Below, one piece after another: positions 33,665-45,960 of a stretch of 64,000 nucleotides of DNA. How positions within the stretch are numbered: position 1 is the first letter of the stretch; every line of letters begins with the position of its first letter. The notes beneath the pieces were generated by a model that worked only from the letters and a program-made list of their open reading frames with translations, was not told the origin of the DNA and made no database searches. The DNA is from Zingiber officinale. Lineage: Eukaryota > Streptophyta > Magnoliopsida > Zingiberales > Zingiberaceae. Both the position numbers and the translations under genes were made by a program. The stretch lies in the NCBI RefSeq assembly GCF_018446385.1, contig NC_055993.1:42963645-43027644 (forward strand). Reading direction: 5' to 3'.

Positions 33665-36344
33665 ACTTCAGTTCCACCTTCTTTCTGGAGATGCTTTAAG
33701 TTAGCATTATTATTGTTCAGAGGCAGAAGTTTCTAATTTAAAACTGCTGCAATCTCTGTAGATTCAGAAGTAGTTTTAAAAATCCAGTTTGAAGAAATCA
33801 GCAGCTAATCCAAGGATTGGATTCAAATTCAGATTCAAACTTTTGCTCCATGTTCAACTGCAACCATCTTCCCTATTTGAATTCAGATTCTTAAGCAACA
33901 ACTCTTCAATTCAGAAATAATTTCAGAATTCAAAAATAAAGATGATTTTAGAATTTTGGTTTTTTACAAATCTCAATTTCAGTGATCAGCCAGGTTTCTT
34001 CTCTCCTCCTTATGGCTTAACAAATTCATTCATTTTGCATAGGTGAAGAACCAAACAAGGTTTAGGAACTACAACAACCCCTTACACTCAATTTTATAAT
34101 CATGCATTTTAGCACATAGGTTTCAGAAATTAAAATTTTGAAGAATTGTCTTGAATCACAAATAGCTAAGCTTATCAATGCATGTCAATTGACACTAAAT
34201 AAATAAGAGGTTGAATTCTAATTGCTGTCATTTAGAAATCACAGCACAATTTGGCACACAGCATGTTGAAGTTGATATATTCATTCACAACTTTTATTGA
34301 CTAAATTTTGGTCCCTGTTTCATTGGCGAAGATCTGCCAAGATGTCTGACTTTCTTATATCACTCTTAAACTTGCATAGAACCCATTAAAGATGAGAGTT
34401 CAGATTTCCCAATGGGTGGAATGACTAACTTCATTTAACCAATTATTCCAGTAAGTTCAACTTGATAATTCCCAGAATTACAGCTCTGTACAATTCACCT
34501 CAGCAATCCTGCACATAATGCATTGGGAGGAACAGAAGCTAAAGAAGTTGATGAGATAAGATAACTCCCAAGCATTCACCATTTCTTTGTTCATCCAGTT
34601 CCCCATTGCATTCAGCTGCAACTACAGCTGGCAATTTCATAATTCTAATTCAAGTGTACAAGCCTTTGAAATTCAGAACCTTAACACTCCAAATGCTGAA
34701 TTGTTTGAGACTTAGAGAAAAGAAGAATACCACTTATCACTGAGTAAACAAGAACTTCATTTAAGTTTTCACTAATCAAGGTTAAAAAAAATTCTTATGT
34801 AAGTTTCATTCTTTTATTCTGATTTGTAATCAGGACTCTTCCTACTGCAACTTCTAAATTCCTTTGGTTTTTAACACTAACTGATCACTGTCCATTTGCT
34901 TCCGAATTCTTGGAATGCTACTAACATAAACTAGGAAGCATCTAGGATGTCATTGAACTCTGCATTCAACACTTAAGGAAACAGATTAGAAATGCCAATT
35001 CAAGAATAACACTCATCTCTGAATAACTGGTTTCTCAACTTCCAATTTCATAAACTAGAACTTGAAAGAGTTTTGGCTTAAATCATGTAAAGCTAAGTTT
35101 AGGAGAAGATTTCATTTGGCACTAAAGTGATTGGAACTTGAACTTAAAGTGATGCTGGTCATAAACAACATAAGACTTTGGCACAAAATAGTTTCTTTGG
35201 TTTCTTTTCTTTTGTTTACTGCGAAGTAATTTACTATCTTTCGAGTTTCAAATGGCACATTATCCCTTTGCTTATCAAGTTCACTTCATTAATTGAAAAA
35301 ATTGTGAATCATCACTGATGTTAGGCACTCAACTAACAAATTTCAACACTTAACTTCTAGAATTGCACTCAACACAAACCAGTAATTTCATATATCAACT
35401 TCTTTTTTTCTCTAGAATTGAATTTTCAAAGGATTTGTTTTCTAACAATCATTCACCAGAAATTTGAAATTATTGAATGTGCCAGGATTCATTTTTTCCA
35501 GAAAATAGCAAGATTGATTTTCCCAGCTTCTCTAACAAATCATAATAGTTTTAATTCCTGCAATTTTGCATTGATTTTTTTTCAACACATCTCCTTGTAC
35601 TTCTAGAAATCATACAAGAGTAAATTGACCAATTCTCTTATCAAATCGCTCGAATAGAAAAACTTGATGCAAAACTCCAACATCTGCACTCCATTGGTAA
35701 GGACAAAACAATATGCAAGCATTCAAATGCACCCATTGCAATTGTTTGCGCAAAGCCATCCAATTTTATACTAACTCCTTTATCATGCTCAAAAAACAAA
35801 ATTCATTACCATAAAACCCTCCAAAATCTTTAAGATCCTTGAACATATCCAAATTCTCCCCACACTTAAAGCTTTATCTGTCTAGAACAATCCAACTCAT
35901 CAAGAAATCAACCGAAATTCTTAATTTAATTAAGTGAAAAAATATGGTAGGAGATAAAAAATGTTGAGTGAGTTATTCAATTAGAATTTAAAAGGAAAAG
36001 AATGGGGAAAGAAATATCCTTCATCATGTTCATGCGTGCATAAGATATTGTGATTTTGAAAAGAAACAAAGCAAGTTCTAGAGTTCAATTATCATGAGCA
36101 CATATCACACAACAAGAGGATAAAGTATTGGCTTTAGGTGGTCTTCTTTATGTTATTTTAGAAATCAAACTCAATTAATCAAAATACAATCCATTACCAT
36201 ACTAACTAATAGCATGCAAATAAAGCATTCAATCATGTCCAAGACCTAGAAACTTGATGGTCAAACTTAAATAACTTTTACTATTTTCAATATATTACTA
36301 GAAAACACATAAGGAGATATTTATTCATAATCAAATGCTATATA
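33665..36344 (-). other. Internal non-coding part of the old Gypsy-type element (segment 2)
   Basis: This is 2.7 kb of AT-rich, degraded sequence without any convincing reading frame. It continues segment 1 (28440-29812), with an internally repeated block near 35080-35200. It is interrupted at 36350 by the full SIRE-like element and should continue at 47254. Confidence 0.5.
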
Positions 36345-36349
36345 GATCA

Positions 36350-37639
36350 TGTTGGATCGAGAAGCGCTAGAGGGGGGGGTGAATAGCGCTCGTGGCTATT
36401 TCGTTTCGGGATCGTAAAACTCGAGTAATAAACACAGCGAAAATTAAAAGAACAATCACACACAAAGACACGAGAAGTTACTTGGTTCGGAGCCTGTGAC
36501 GACTCCTACTCCAAGGCCCGCGATCGTTGATCGCTTCCGGTGGGCAACAAATATAAGCTCGAAAATTATTACAATCTAAGTACAGAGCGAAACAGTAATT
36601 AAATTAATAAAGACAATAGAATGCTGAAAAACTAACGCTCCGGGTTGTCGGGATGATGTTGTAGCACTTCGGGATCGTCTCGTTAGCAGCTTGTAGCGTA
36701 AGGATTGCTCAGAAGGTGTTGTCCTGGGCTGTTGGTCGAGACTCCCTTATAATGGGTGTTCAAGGCGTCTCCATCAAGCTCCAAGGCACCTTAGAAACTA
36801 AGTTTTATCCCGCTTCGATCGCTGTCGATCAAGCTTTGACCGCTGCTCATTATCCACCTGAAGGCGCTTTCAATGCCGCTCCAAGGCCCCTTCGAGCAGT
36901 GATCCAAGGCACCTTCAGTCCCCATGAAGGCGCCTCCAGCTCCTCTGGACAGCTGGCTTCGGCTTGCACCCGAGGCGCCTCAAAGCTCTATGGAGGCGCC
37001 TCGGACACTGTTCATCCGAGGTGAAACTTGCTCCTTTGTTCCTGCAAAATGTGTTAGTCCCAAACACATACCTTACAAAACAAAGTTAGCACACAATAGA
37101 TATGGTAAATAAAATATTGATAGTCTCCGGACTATCCTGGGTCTGACTTCAAATTTCCAACCGGAAACCCTAGGTCGACCCGACGCCTACTATTCCCTTT
37201 GTGGGGAATGCGCCCTCACCTACTCCTCTCAGGAGAGTTACCTGTTGCCAGTGCGATCCTCCAGATCGATTGGACTTTTGCTCGGCACTCGATACTTCCG
37301 GACTTTCTGCTGGACACCCACTCCCCGACCCGTCCAGTCTTCCACCTGGTTTGCGACACCAGAACTTTTCACCTAGGGTTACCACCCCCTAGGACTTTTT
37401 GCCTGAAGCCCTCAACCCGCCAAGACTTTCCGCATAGGGTTACCACCCCCTATGACCTAGGGTTACCACCCCTTAGGGTTTTCAACTTGCCTAACCGCAG
37501 CTAGGGCTTTTGCCTAAGTACACTTAGGACTTTCCTGCAAGCTCATTCAAACTTGTTAGATCACAACATAACATTAACTTTGAATCCTTTGCCATTATCA
37601 AAACATTGGTTCGATCGTTGGATGCTTCCCGCACCAACA
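36350..37639 (-). repeat. 3' LTR of the full SIRE-like element
   Basis: On the minus strand it runs from TGTTGGTGCGGGAAGCATCC to TCTCGATCCAACA. It has several GGCGCC-centred palindromic motifs (36860-37010) and a CTTATAAxGGGAG TATA-like motif near 36745. It matches 45961-47248 almost base for base. Confidence 0.93.
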
Positions 37640-37640
37640 A

Positions 37641-37653
37641 TCTCTCCCTTTTT
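37641..37653 (-). promoter_or_regulatory. Polypurine tract of the SIRE-like element
   Basis: The minus strand reads AAAAAGGGAGAGA directly before the 3' LTR start. This is the likely plus-strand primer for reverse transcription. Confidence 0.85.
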
Positions 37654-39142
37654 GATTATGACAACTTAAATTCAAAGTTAAGTAAAATGAGCATAAGTAA
37701 ACGAATGTATCAATATACATAAGCAAGCTTTTTAAGTACAAATTTCAAGTAAGAACGTAAGCAAGCTAAATGTATAAGGCTATAAGGCTCCCCCTTAATA
37801 AGAGCTCTCTTTCTCTTATCCTTAATTTGAATTTTGAATAATTTGAATTTATCTTACTCTCCCCCTTTGCCATATATCAAAAACTTTTGTATGGAGAAAC
37901 AATAGTAAAAAGACAACATGAAAAGGACTAAGTTTTTTTAACAACTTACATTTTCAGCTTTAAAAAGTTATATTTTAAAACACTGTAAAGCAATATTTCT
38001 TGTAAGTGAAATTTGCTAAGGGAAAACTTGTCTTTGAAATAAACAAATTAAAGCCTAAGAAAGTTGGTTTTAAGAAAACTGAGTTTAGTAACTAATTTAG
38101 CTAAAAAGATTTTTCTTTGAACCGAAACATAGCTAAATTAAGATTACTGTTTTGAACAACTCCTTTAACTTAGCCAAATTTTGTGCAAGTTTAGGAAAAA
38201 ATTAAAACAAATGATTTTCAAAAGGCAAGTTTTGAGAAATAGTAAGCTTAAGTTTTGCAATAAAAATGACTTAGCTAGTTTCGTAAGGCTTTGTTGAAAA
38301 ATATTTCGTTAAAAAAAAATTTTAAAGCCGTTTCTTTTTTAAAAAAAAACATTACTTTTACAAAGCTTTTTCGAATATTTTTTAAAAGTTTGAAAAAGTA
38401 AACTGAGACTTTTTGTAAAATACTTGAACAGAACATTTTTGAAAATTGTTAGTAAAGTTGGAGGAAAAAAGTCTTTTGATTTGACTTAGTTAAAAGATGA
38501 TTATGGAAGTCGTAATAAAGAATTTTAAATTAACGGCCAAGGAGGAGCAATTAATTAAGAATCTAATGTCCAAGCATGAGTCAAGTTAAATGGATTTCAA
38601 ATTAACCAATTTCCTTTGGTGAGGTATTAGAGCCCTAAAGTGCAAGCATGAGTCAACTTGAAATTTTAATATCCTTAACCAATTGTCTAACCTTTAGTTA
38701 CTGGCTGAATACCTAGAGGGCAACAGTTTTCTCTTGGTTAGTCAAGTTAAGTTAGTAATCCAGTTAGATTTGACTATGGCTAGATCATTTAACTTGATTA
38801 ATGTAAAGTTAGTTTTAACGCCCAGACTCACTATGATGCACAAAAATAAGCATTCTGGAGTCCAAGTTGTACCCTATGCATCTCACGTCATTCTAAGTTT
38901 CTTTCAAAACACAAGCAAGTTATGCCTAGTGTGTTTGTGAGATGCTCTGGCTGAAACTAGGGGAACATGATTTCTAGCGAGAAGATCCTAGGCTAAGTCC
39001 AAATTTTGAAAAACTAATAAAATTGGGATTTTGAAAACATTATTTTTCCTAGAATTTTAAAAGATAATTTTAAGGTTAAGCTATTTTGAAGATAAATTTT
39101 TTTTCAAAATTAGATGTAGGAAATTTGTTTGAAAATCAAGAT
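37654..39142 (-). other. 3' non-coding region of the SIRE-like element
   Basis: It lies between the pol stop and the polypurine tract. It is AT-rich and holds no long open frame. Some SIRE relatives have an envelope-like frame at this place; none is recognisable here. Confidence 0.6.
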
Positions 39143-42100
39143 CTATTCTACCCAACACATTCCTATTTGTCTTCTAAGTGTACTGAACTCGAGTTCAGGT
39201 AAGAGTTTTGTGAAAATATCAGCTAGGTTTGATTTGGACTCCACATGGTTGAGCACAATTTCACCTCAATCTACATGATCCCTTACAAAATGGTGTTTTA
39301 CCTCTATATGTTTAGTTCTAGAGTGGTGAATTAGATTTTTGGTCAGATTAATTGAACTTATATTATCAATTAAAATTTTTGTATTTTTATATTCTAGTTG
39401 ATAGTCTTTTAGTATGTACATCATCCACAAAAGTTGAGAAGTACATTCTCGTAGGGCTATGTATTCAGCTTCAGTAGTGGATAAGGCAACGCAGTGTTAC
39501 TTTCTGCTTGACCAACTTACTAGGCACTGACCTAGAATTTGGCAGCTTCAGTAGTGGATAAGGCAACGCAGTGTTACTTTCTGCTTGACCAACTTACTAG
39601 GCACTGACCTAGAATTTGGCAGCTTCCACTTGTACTTTTTCTATCTAGTTTGCACCCGGCATAGTCTGAATCAGAATAGCCAAAAAGGTCAAAGGTGCAA
39701 GTTCTAGGGTACCAGAGTCCTACATTTAGGGCGCCCTTAATGTACCTAAGTATTCTTTTAGCATATGTTAGATGTGACTCTTTTGCACAAGATTGGTATC
39801 TTACGCACATACCTACTGCAAATAGTATATCGGGTCGACTTGTAGTTAGGTAGAGTAAGCTACCTATAACACTTCTATAGTGTTTTGGATCTACTAGCTT
39901 TCCTTCAAGGTCGGAATCAATGTTGACATTAGTTGCCATTGGTGTATTTATAATTTTTGAATTTTTCATGCCAAATTTTTTAATTAGTTCCTTAGCATAT
40001 TTAGTTTGATAAATATAGATTCCATCTTTGGTTTGTTTAATTTGTAGGCCTATGAAAAAATTGAGTTCCCGTACTAAACTTATTTCAAATTCAGTTTCCA
40101 TTAATTTAACAAATTCTTTTAAGAGTTTAGTGTTGGCTGAGCCAAAAATTATATCATCAACATAGATTTGGGCTATAAAGATGTCTTTCTCTAAGGTTTT
40201 GACAAATAAGGTCTGATCTATTTGACCTTGGTTAAAGCCCATGGATATTAGGTAATTGGATAACCATTCATACCATGCCCTAGGTGCTTGTTTTAGGCCA
40301 TATAAGGTATTTTTCAGTCTGAATACATGGTTTGATTTGTCTATGTCCTCAAATTCGGGGGGTTGGCTTACATAGACCTCTTCCTTAATGAACCCATTTA
40401 AGAAGGCTGACTTGACATCCATTTGGTATAACCTAAATCCTTTATGTGCTGCATATGCCAACAACATCCTAATGGATTCAAGTCTGACTACTGGTGCATA
40501 GGTTTCGTCATAGTCTAAACCTTCAACCTGGCTAAACCCTTTGGCTACTAGTCTGGCCTTATTTCTTACTATATCACCCTGATCATTCAATTTGTTCCTA
40601 AATACCCATTTGGTGTCAATTATGGACTTATCTAAGGGTTTAGGTACAAGTTCCCAGACTTGGTTCCTATCAAATTGGGCTAATTCTTCCTGCATAGCAA
40701 TGATCCAGTCTGGGTCAGGTAGGGCTTCTTCTATAGTCTTAGGCTCAATTTTAGAGATTAGTGCAATCTGACTCAGTTTTCTATAGGAAGCTCTAGTTCT
40801 AACTCCTAGGTTTGGGTCACCCAAAATTTGGTCAGGTGGGTGAGAGGTACTTATTTTGGTTGGTCTTATACTTGAGTCAGTAGTTGGTTCCTCTGGTCTA
40901 GTGTTAGGTTGAATTTCTTCATCTTTTATAATTCTTGGGTTAATGTCAACATTTTCATTTATATTAGGTAGGTTATTTTCTTCATCAAAGATTACATTAG
41001 TTTTTTCTTCAACTTTTAAGATATTTTGGTTATAGACTCTATAAGCCCTACTGGTTGTGGAGTACCCTAAGCATATTCCTTGGACTGATTTGGGTGTGAA
41101 TTTTCCTAAGTAATCTTTAGTGTTTAAAATGTGAACTTTACATCCAAACACTTTTAAATAGTTCAAGTTGGAAATTTTATTATAATATATTTCGTACGAG
41201 GTTTTATTGTGTAATTTGTTAATTAGAATTCTATTTTGAATATAGTTTGTTGTATTTATTGCTTCAGCCCAGAATTGATGATTTAAGTCATATTCGTTTA
41301 ACATGGTTCTAGCTGCCTCTTGTAGGGTTCTATTTTTTCGTTCCACTAGATTGTTCTGTTGGGGGGGTTGAGGACATGAAAACTCATGTTTGTATCCATT
41401 AATTTTACAAAATTGGGTAAACCTATGATTTTTAAATTCACCCCCATGATCACTCCTTATTCTTTTAATTTTGGTATCTTTTTCATTTTATATTAGCTTG
41501 CAAAAATTATTAAAAAATTCAAAGGTTTTATCTTTTGTTTTTAGAAATTTTATCCAAATGTATCTAGAGTAATCATCAATTATTACTACGTAGTACTGAT
41601 TCTTGCTTAGTGACTTGGCTCCATGTGAGTCAAATAGGTCTAAATGTAGGAGCTCAAGTAAGAAGTCAGTTTTATCTAGGTTGGTTGACTTGTGAGTTGA
41701 TTTGGTTTGCTTACCTTGTTGGCAAGCCTGACAAATTGTATTGTCTAGGTTTTTTAATCTGGGTAACCCTCTAACTAAGCCATTTTGACTCATTTTTTAA
41801 ATGAGTTTGACATGGCTGTGACCTAGTCTTCTGTGCCACAGGTTGATTTCCTCTTATTGTGTCAAAAGATACTTTAATGAGGATAGGTCAATTGTGTAGA
41901 TGTTATTTTTCATAAGTCCTTTAAGTATGATTTCGGGGTTATCCATATTCTTAACTAAACACCCAGAATTATTAAAGGTAACTAAGTAGTCACTATCACA
42001 CAATTGACTTATACTAAGTAAATTAAAGTTAAAATTTTCAACTAATAAAACGTCTCGAATAATGAAATCGGAATTAAGTTCGATATTACCTTTTCCGATT

Positions 42101-42240
42101 ACCTTAAGTTTACCGTTGTTGTCGAATGTAACTAATCCTAGATTCTTGTATTTGAGCTTTGTGAATTTCAACCTATCTCCAGTCATATGTCTGGAGCATC
42201 CACTATCCAACATCCATTGATCCAATTCCTACACATAAGG
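39143..42240 (-). pseudogene. SIRE-like pol (protease, integrase, reverse transcriptase, RNase H), interrupted
   Basis: Three open stretches (42225-41854, 41793-41488, 41346-39574) share one frame, separated only by stop codons at 41854-41856, 41797-41799 and 41488-41490. Motifs in order are: protease DQWMLDSGCSRHMTGD; pre-integrase HRRLGHSHVKL; integrase core [26 protein letters not shown] and [10 protein letters not shown]; reverse transcriptase [24 protein letters not shown] and the catalytic IYVDDIIFG; RNase [21 protein letters not shown] stop (39574-39576) follows SWSSRK and a 77-bp tandem duplication (39469-39622) shifts the frame. The rest runs to a stop at 39143-39145 (HSRTKHIEVKHHFVRDH, DIFTKLLPELEF). 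Upstream, a TAG at 42229-42231 precedes the protease. Confidence 0.93.
39469..39622. repeat. Exact 77-bp tandem duplication inside RNase H
   Basis: Bases 39469-39545 and 39546-39622 are identical by eye (CTTCAGTAGTGGATAAGG ... CTAGAATTTGGCAG). 77 is not a multiple of three, so the duplication breaks the RNase H frame. The lack of differences suggests a recent event or sequence error. Confidence 0.93.
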
Positions 42241-42299
42241 TATTTGAATCTTTTTAATGGATCAAAAGATAGTTTGATTGAAATAAGCTTCTTAATTTT

Positions 42300-43436
42300 C
42301 CATCTCACCCAATCTAGGTTTTGGCGATCAGTTATTCCTATGGGTGATTGTGAGATGGTTGAATAATTAAAATATTAGATTAATTAATTTTGAAAAATGT
42401 TAAGTTAATTAAATTTGAAAAATATTAGGTTAATTAAATTTGAAAAATGTTAAGTTAATTAAATTTGAAAAATATTAAGTTAATTAAGTTAATTAAATTT
42501 GAAAAATATTAAGTTAATGAAATTTTAAAAATATTAAGCTAATTATATTTGTGAAAAATATTTAAGTTAATTGATTAAATTTTCAAAAATATTTAAGTTA
42601 ATTAAATTTGAAAAATATTTAATTAACTTTTTAAAAAATATTAAGTTAATTAGATTTTTAAGAAAAAATATTTAGTTAATTAATTTCGAAAAATATTAAG
42701 TTAATTAAATTTTGAAAAATATTAATTTAATTAAATTTTAAAAAATATTAAGTTAATTAAAAAATATTAAGTTAATTAAACTTTGAAAAATATTAAGTTA
42801 ATTAAATTTGAAAAATATTAAGTTAATTAAATTTGAAAAATATTAAGTTAATTAAATTTTAAAAAATATTAAGTTAATTTTTTTTAAAAATATTAAGTTA
42901 AGTAAATTTGAAAAATATTACTTTAATTAAATTTTAAAAAATATTAAGTTAAATTTTTTAAAAAATATTAAGTTAAGTAAATTTGAAAAATATTACGTCA
43001 ATTAAATTTTAAAAAATATTAAGTTAATTAAATTTGCAAAATATTAAGTTAATTAAATTTTTAAAAAATATTAAGTTAATGAAATTTTAAAAAATATTAA
43101 GTTAATTAGATTTTAAAAAATATTAAGTAAATTTATTAAATTTTGAAAAATATTTAAGTTAATTAAATTTGAAAAATATTTAATTAATTAAATTTCATTT
43201 TAATTTTAATTTTAATTTTAATTTAACTTAATTTAATTTAAATTTAAATTTAATTTAATTTTTATTTAATTTAATTTAATTTTATTTAAATTTAATTTAA
43301 TTTAATTTTGATTTAATTTAATTTAATTTTAATTTAATTTTATCTTAATTTTATTTAATTTTAATTTAAAATTTGTCCTTAATCATCTCACCCGATCTAG
43401 ATTTTTCAATCAGGGGATTCTATAATTTGTGAGATG
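42300..43436. repeat. AT-rich minisatellite bracketed by two palindromic units (gag-pol spacer)
   Basis: The left unit has arms CCATCTCAC (42300-42308) and GTGAGATGG (42350-42358). The right unit has CATCTCAC (43384-43391) and GTGAGATG (43429-43436). The two units resemble each other as direct repeats (CACCCAATCTAGG versus CACCCGATCTAGA). Between them, about 42370-43190 is an array of a roughly 24-bp unit AAATATTAAGTTAATTAAAT, followed by a TTTAATTTAA-rich run to 43370. The spacer lies between gag and pol. Confidence 0.85.
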
Positions 43437-44030
43437 AATTAGGTTCAATTATAGGGTTTTGGTTTAACTTTATGTTAGATTTAGGTTTAGCTTTGGGCTC
43501 AACAAATAGGCATTCTTTGGATAAACTGTTGGGTTATGGTGAGTCACTTGGACATCATTAAAGTAACAATGCCTTCGAGGTTTTCCAAATGGTCCTATCC
43601 ACTGAACTTAGTAAAAAACCTTGGTCTAACTAGTTAGGATCCATAAAGGGTAGCTTCGGTCAGTTCCACTTAGCCAAATACACCAGGTCGAAGTCATATC
43701 TTCCTAGACATGCATAGACTAAGCTTCTCTAATGTACTATCATCCAATACTTCACCAGTACCGTGGGTCAAGTTAAACTTAGCCCTTTTATTCTATCCCT
43801 AATTACCCTACCGGGTAGGTTGCGTTTGGTTACCCAGTCGGGTAGATTCCTTTTGGAGGTGCCAGCTATTCTGGAGCCTCCATTATTGATTTTCCTTTTA
43901 ACTTGTTTTTAAAGTTTTAATTTAGAATTATATTCCTTTAAATTTATGTGTTAAGATAATTTTTATTTATTAAAATAATTTTAACTTAATTTTATTTATT
44001 TATTTATTTATTTGTTAAGATAATTTTTGT
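43437..44030 (-). other. Degraded sequence between the AT-rich array and the gag end
   Basis: About 600 bp with no open frame. The part near 43560-43860 is of ordinary base composition, and 43900-44030 is T/A-rich. It corresponds to 6361-6949 in the sister element. Confidence 0.5.
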
Positions 44031-45626
44031 TTATTTATTAATTAAAATAAGTTTTCTTTTTGTTCCCCCTGGATCATAGTCTCGATAAGGTTTATCAAGG
44101 TAATATACTTTATCCTTGGGGACCCAATATTGACCAAGTCTAACTTGATTGACCAAGTTGGACTTGGGTACCCATGCTTGGACTAGTTTACTATTTAGTC
44201 TGTTGACTAAGGATAGATATGATCGATATTTCTTCTTTGTTTTGAAACCTAGTCTAGTTCTATTGTAAATGGCTCTTTGTGTCCCGAGAATTAGGTCAAG
44301 ATTCTTGGACCCCAAAGAAAATCGTTCTAGGGTCTTCTCCAAATCCTTGACCTGAGTTTTTAGACTAGAATTTTCTTCTTCAAGCTTTTGGACTTGAGTT
44401 GAATTTCCAGTCTGAACTGGGTCAGGCAAGGTTTTGGAGTTAGCCACTTCTTTAAGGACTGCTACTTCCTTTAGAAGTGACTTGACCCGAATGTTTGATT
44501 TTGCTAATTTGTGTAATAAGTAATTCACTAAATTATTTAATCGAGGAATACTTACAGAGGGATCGGGTCCTTCGGAAACGGATACGGATCCGTGGCTTCT
44601 TTCCGAGTCTGCTTCCGATTCGCTCTCACTCTCGGACATGTTGATTTGGTCCCGAGCCATTAGTGCTAGGAGACTTATTTGTTCAAGCTCGTCATCGGTA
44701 CCTTCTTCTGAGGATTCTTTAAAGGTCGCTTTGAGCACCTTCTTATTCTTCTGCTTCTTTGTATCCTTCTGATTTGGGCAGTTGGCTTTGATGTGCCCCT
44801 TTTGGTTGCACCCGTAGTAGATCACCTCGAACTTGACTTTTGAACTAGGTTGAACCTCCTTGGATTGTACTGACTTCTTTAGGTCTCTCTTGTTGAAACC
44901 CTTCTTCTTCTTGTAGAGCTTCTTCACAAGGTTCACGAGTTCAGTTGTTAGTTCGTCGTCTTCTTCATCTGAGTCGAGTTCTTCTTCCGGCTCTGGTTCG
45001 GTTCTTCGCCGTGTTCTTGGTTCACGTGTTCTACTTGTACCTGCAATCAAAGCAATGCCTTTCTCGGTTGGCTGTGCATTAGTCTTCTCGTGTAGTTCGA
45101 ATTCAGAAAACAATTCATCTAGTCTGATTGAAGATAAGTCCTTGGAGACTTTGTAAGCATCTACCATTGATGCCCATAATGTACTCCTCGGAAATGCGTT
45201 GAGAGCGTACCTTATGATGTCTTTGTTCTCGACCTTTTGGCCGATCGCGTGGAGGGAGTTGAGAATGTCTTGAATCCGTGCATGGAGTTGACTTGCTGTC
45301 TCTTCTTCCTGCATTTTTAGATTATATAATTTATTAAATAACATATCTCTTTTGCTTACCTTGGTGTCGGAGGTGCCCTCGTGGAGTTTGATCAGCTTCT
45401 CCCATAGCTCTTTTGCGTTGGAGAATGGTCCAACTCTGTTGAACTCCTCCTTGGTCAGACCACACTGGAGTATGCAGGTTGCCTTTGCGTTCGCCTCCAC
45501 TTTCTTTATTAAGGATGCGTCATAGTTCTGGTATGATACTAATTTGGCTGAGTCGTCAAGTGGGAGATCAAGGCCTGTCTTGGTGATCATCCAGACTTTG
45601 AACTGGGTTTGCGAGTACGCCTCCAT
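44031..45626 (-). CDS. SIRE-like gag protein (531 aa, N-terminus probably lost by an 11-bp duplication)
   Basis: This is the structural capsid protein of the retroelement. The open frame begins MEAYSQTQFKVWMITK. It contains a UBN2-type capsid region (about residues 45-185: VGPFSNAKELWEKLIKLHEG, IRYALNAFPRSTLWASM), an acidic/basic linker, a zinc knuckle YYGCNQKGHIKANC near residue 270, a Ser/Glu-rich stretch, and a coiled-coil-like Leu/Glu segment (about 385-440). The first zinc ligand is Tyr (codon near 44818-44820), whereas both sister gags have Cys there. The natural start is probably the ATG at 45713-45715 (MTLQEGYSTARPPL). An extra 11-bp copy (GAGCGGTGGTC, 45663-45684) puts that start out of frame, leaving Met at 45626 as the first usable one. 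Confidence 0.88.
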   Translation of the reverse strand: MEAYSQTQFKVWMITKTGLDLPLDDSAKLVSYQNYDASLIKKVEANAKATCILQCGLTKEEFNRVGPFSNAKELWEKLIKLHEGTSDTKVSKRDMLFNKLYNLKMQEEETASQLHARIQDILNSLHAIGQKVENKDIIRYALNAFPRSTLWASMVDAYKVSKDLSSIRLDELFSEFELHEKTNAQPTEKGIALIAGTSRTREPRTRRRTEPEPEEELDSDEEDDELTTELVNLVKKLYKKKKGFNKRDLKKSVQSKEVQPSSKVKFEVIYYGCNQKGHIKANCPNQKDTKKQKNKKVLKATFKESSEEGTDDELEQISLLALMARDQINMSESESESEADSERSHGSVSVSEGPDPSVSIPRLNNLVNYLLHKLAKSNIRVKSLLKEVAVLKEVANSKTLPDPVQTGNSTQVQKLEEENSSLKTQVKDLEKTLERFSLGSKNLDLILGTQRAIYNRTRLGFKTKKKYRSYLSLVNRLNSKLVQAWVPKSNLVNQVRLGQYWVPKDKVYYLDKPYRDYDPGGTKRKLILINK

Positions 45627-45942
45627 TTGACCCTTCCAGTACCCGAAATCGTCTCCGGTGAAGAGCGGTGGTCGAGCGGTGGTCGAGCGGTGCTATAACC
45701 TTCTTGAAGTGTCATTTTAAAACCTGCACACACAAATAAATCTGTTCCAAGACTGGGTCTTGGATTAGTAGTGCGGGATGTAAAAAAATGAACTCGAGTG
45801 ATGTTGCACCAGCTTCGAGCAAAACCGATTCGAACGAGAAATAGATTGGAATATAGTAATTGTACTAATTCCGGTCGACTCTAAAAAATTGAAAATATCA
45901 CGAAAAAATTGCTTGATTGGTGGTTGCACCAAATCGAAGCGA

Positions 45943-45958
45943 CCCCGCTCTGATACCA
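45943..45958 (-). promoter_or_regulatory. tRNA-Met primer binding site of the SIRE-like element
   Basis: The minus strand reads TGGTATCAGAGCGGGG three bases after the 5' LTR end. This is an intact initiator-Met primer site. The gap from here to the gag start (45716-45942) is leader. Confidence 0.9.
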
Positions 45959-45960
45959 AT

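Noticed and set aside
42370-43370. Possible centromeric or matrix-attachment satellite
   Set aside because: The array is bounded by conserved units inside a single retroelement between gag and pol; it is an element part.
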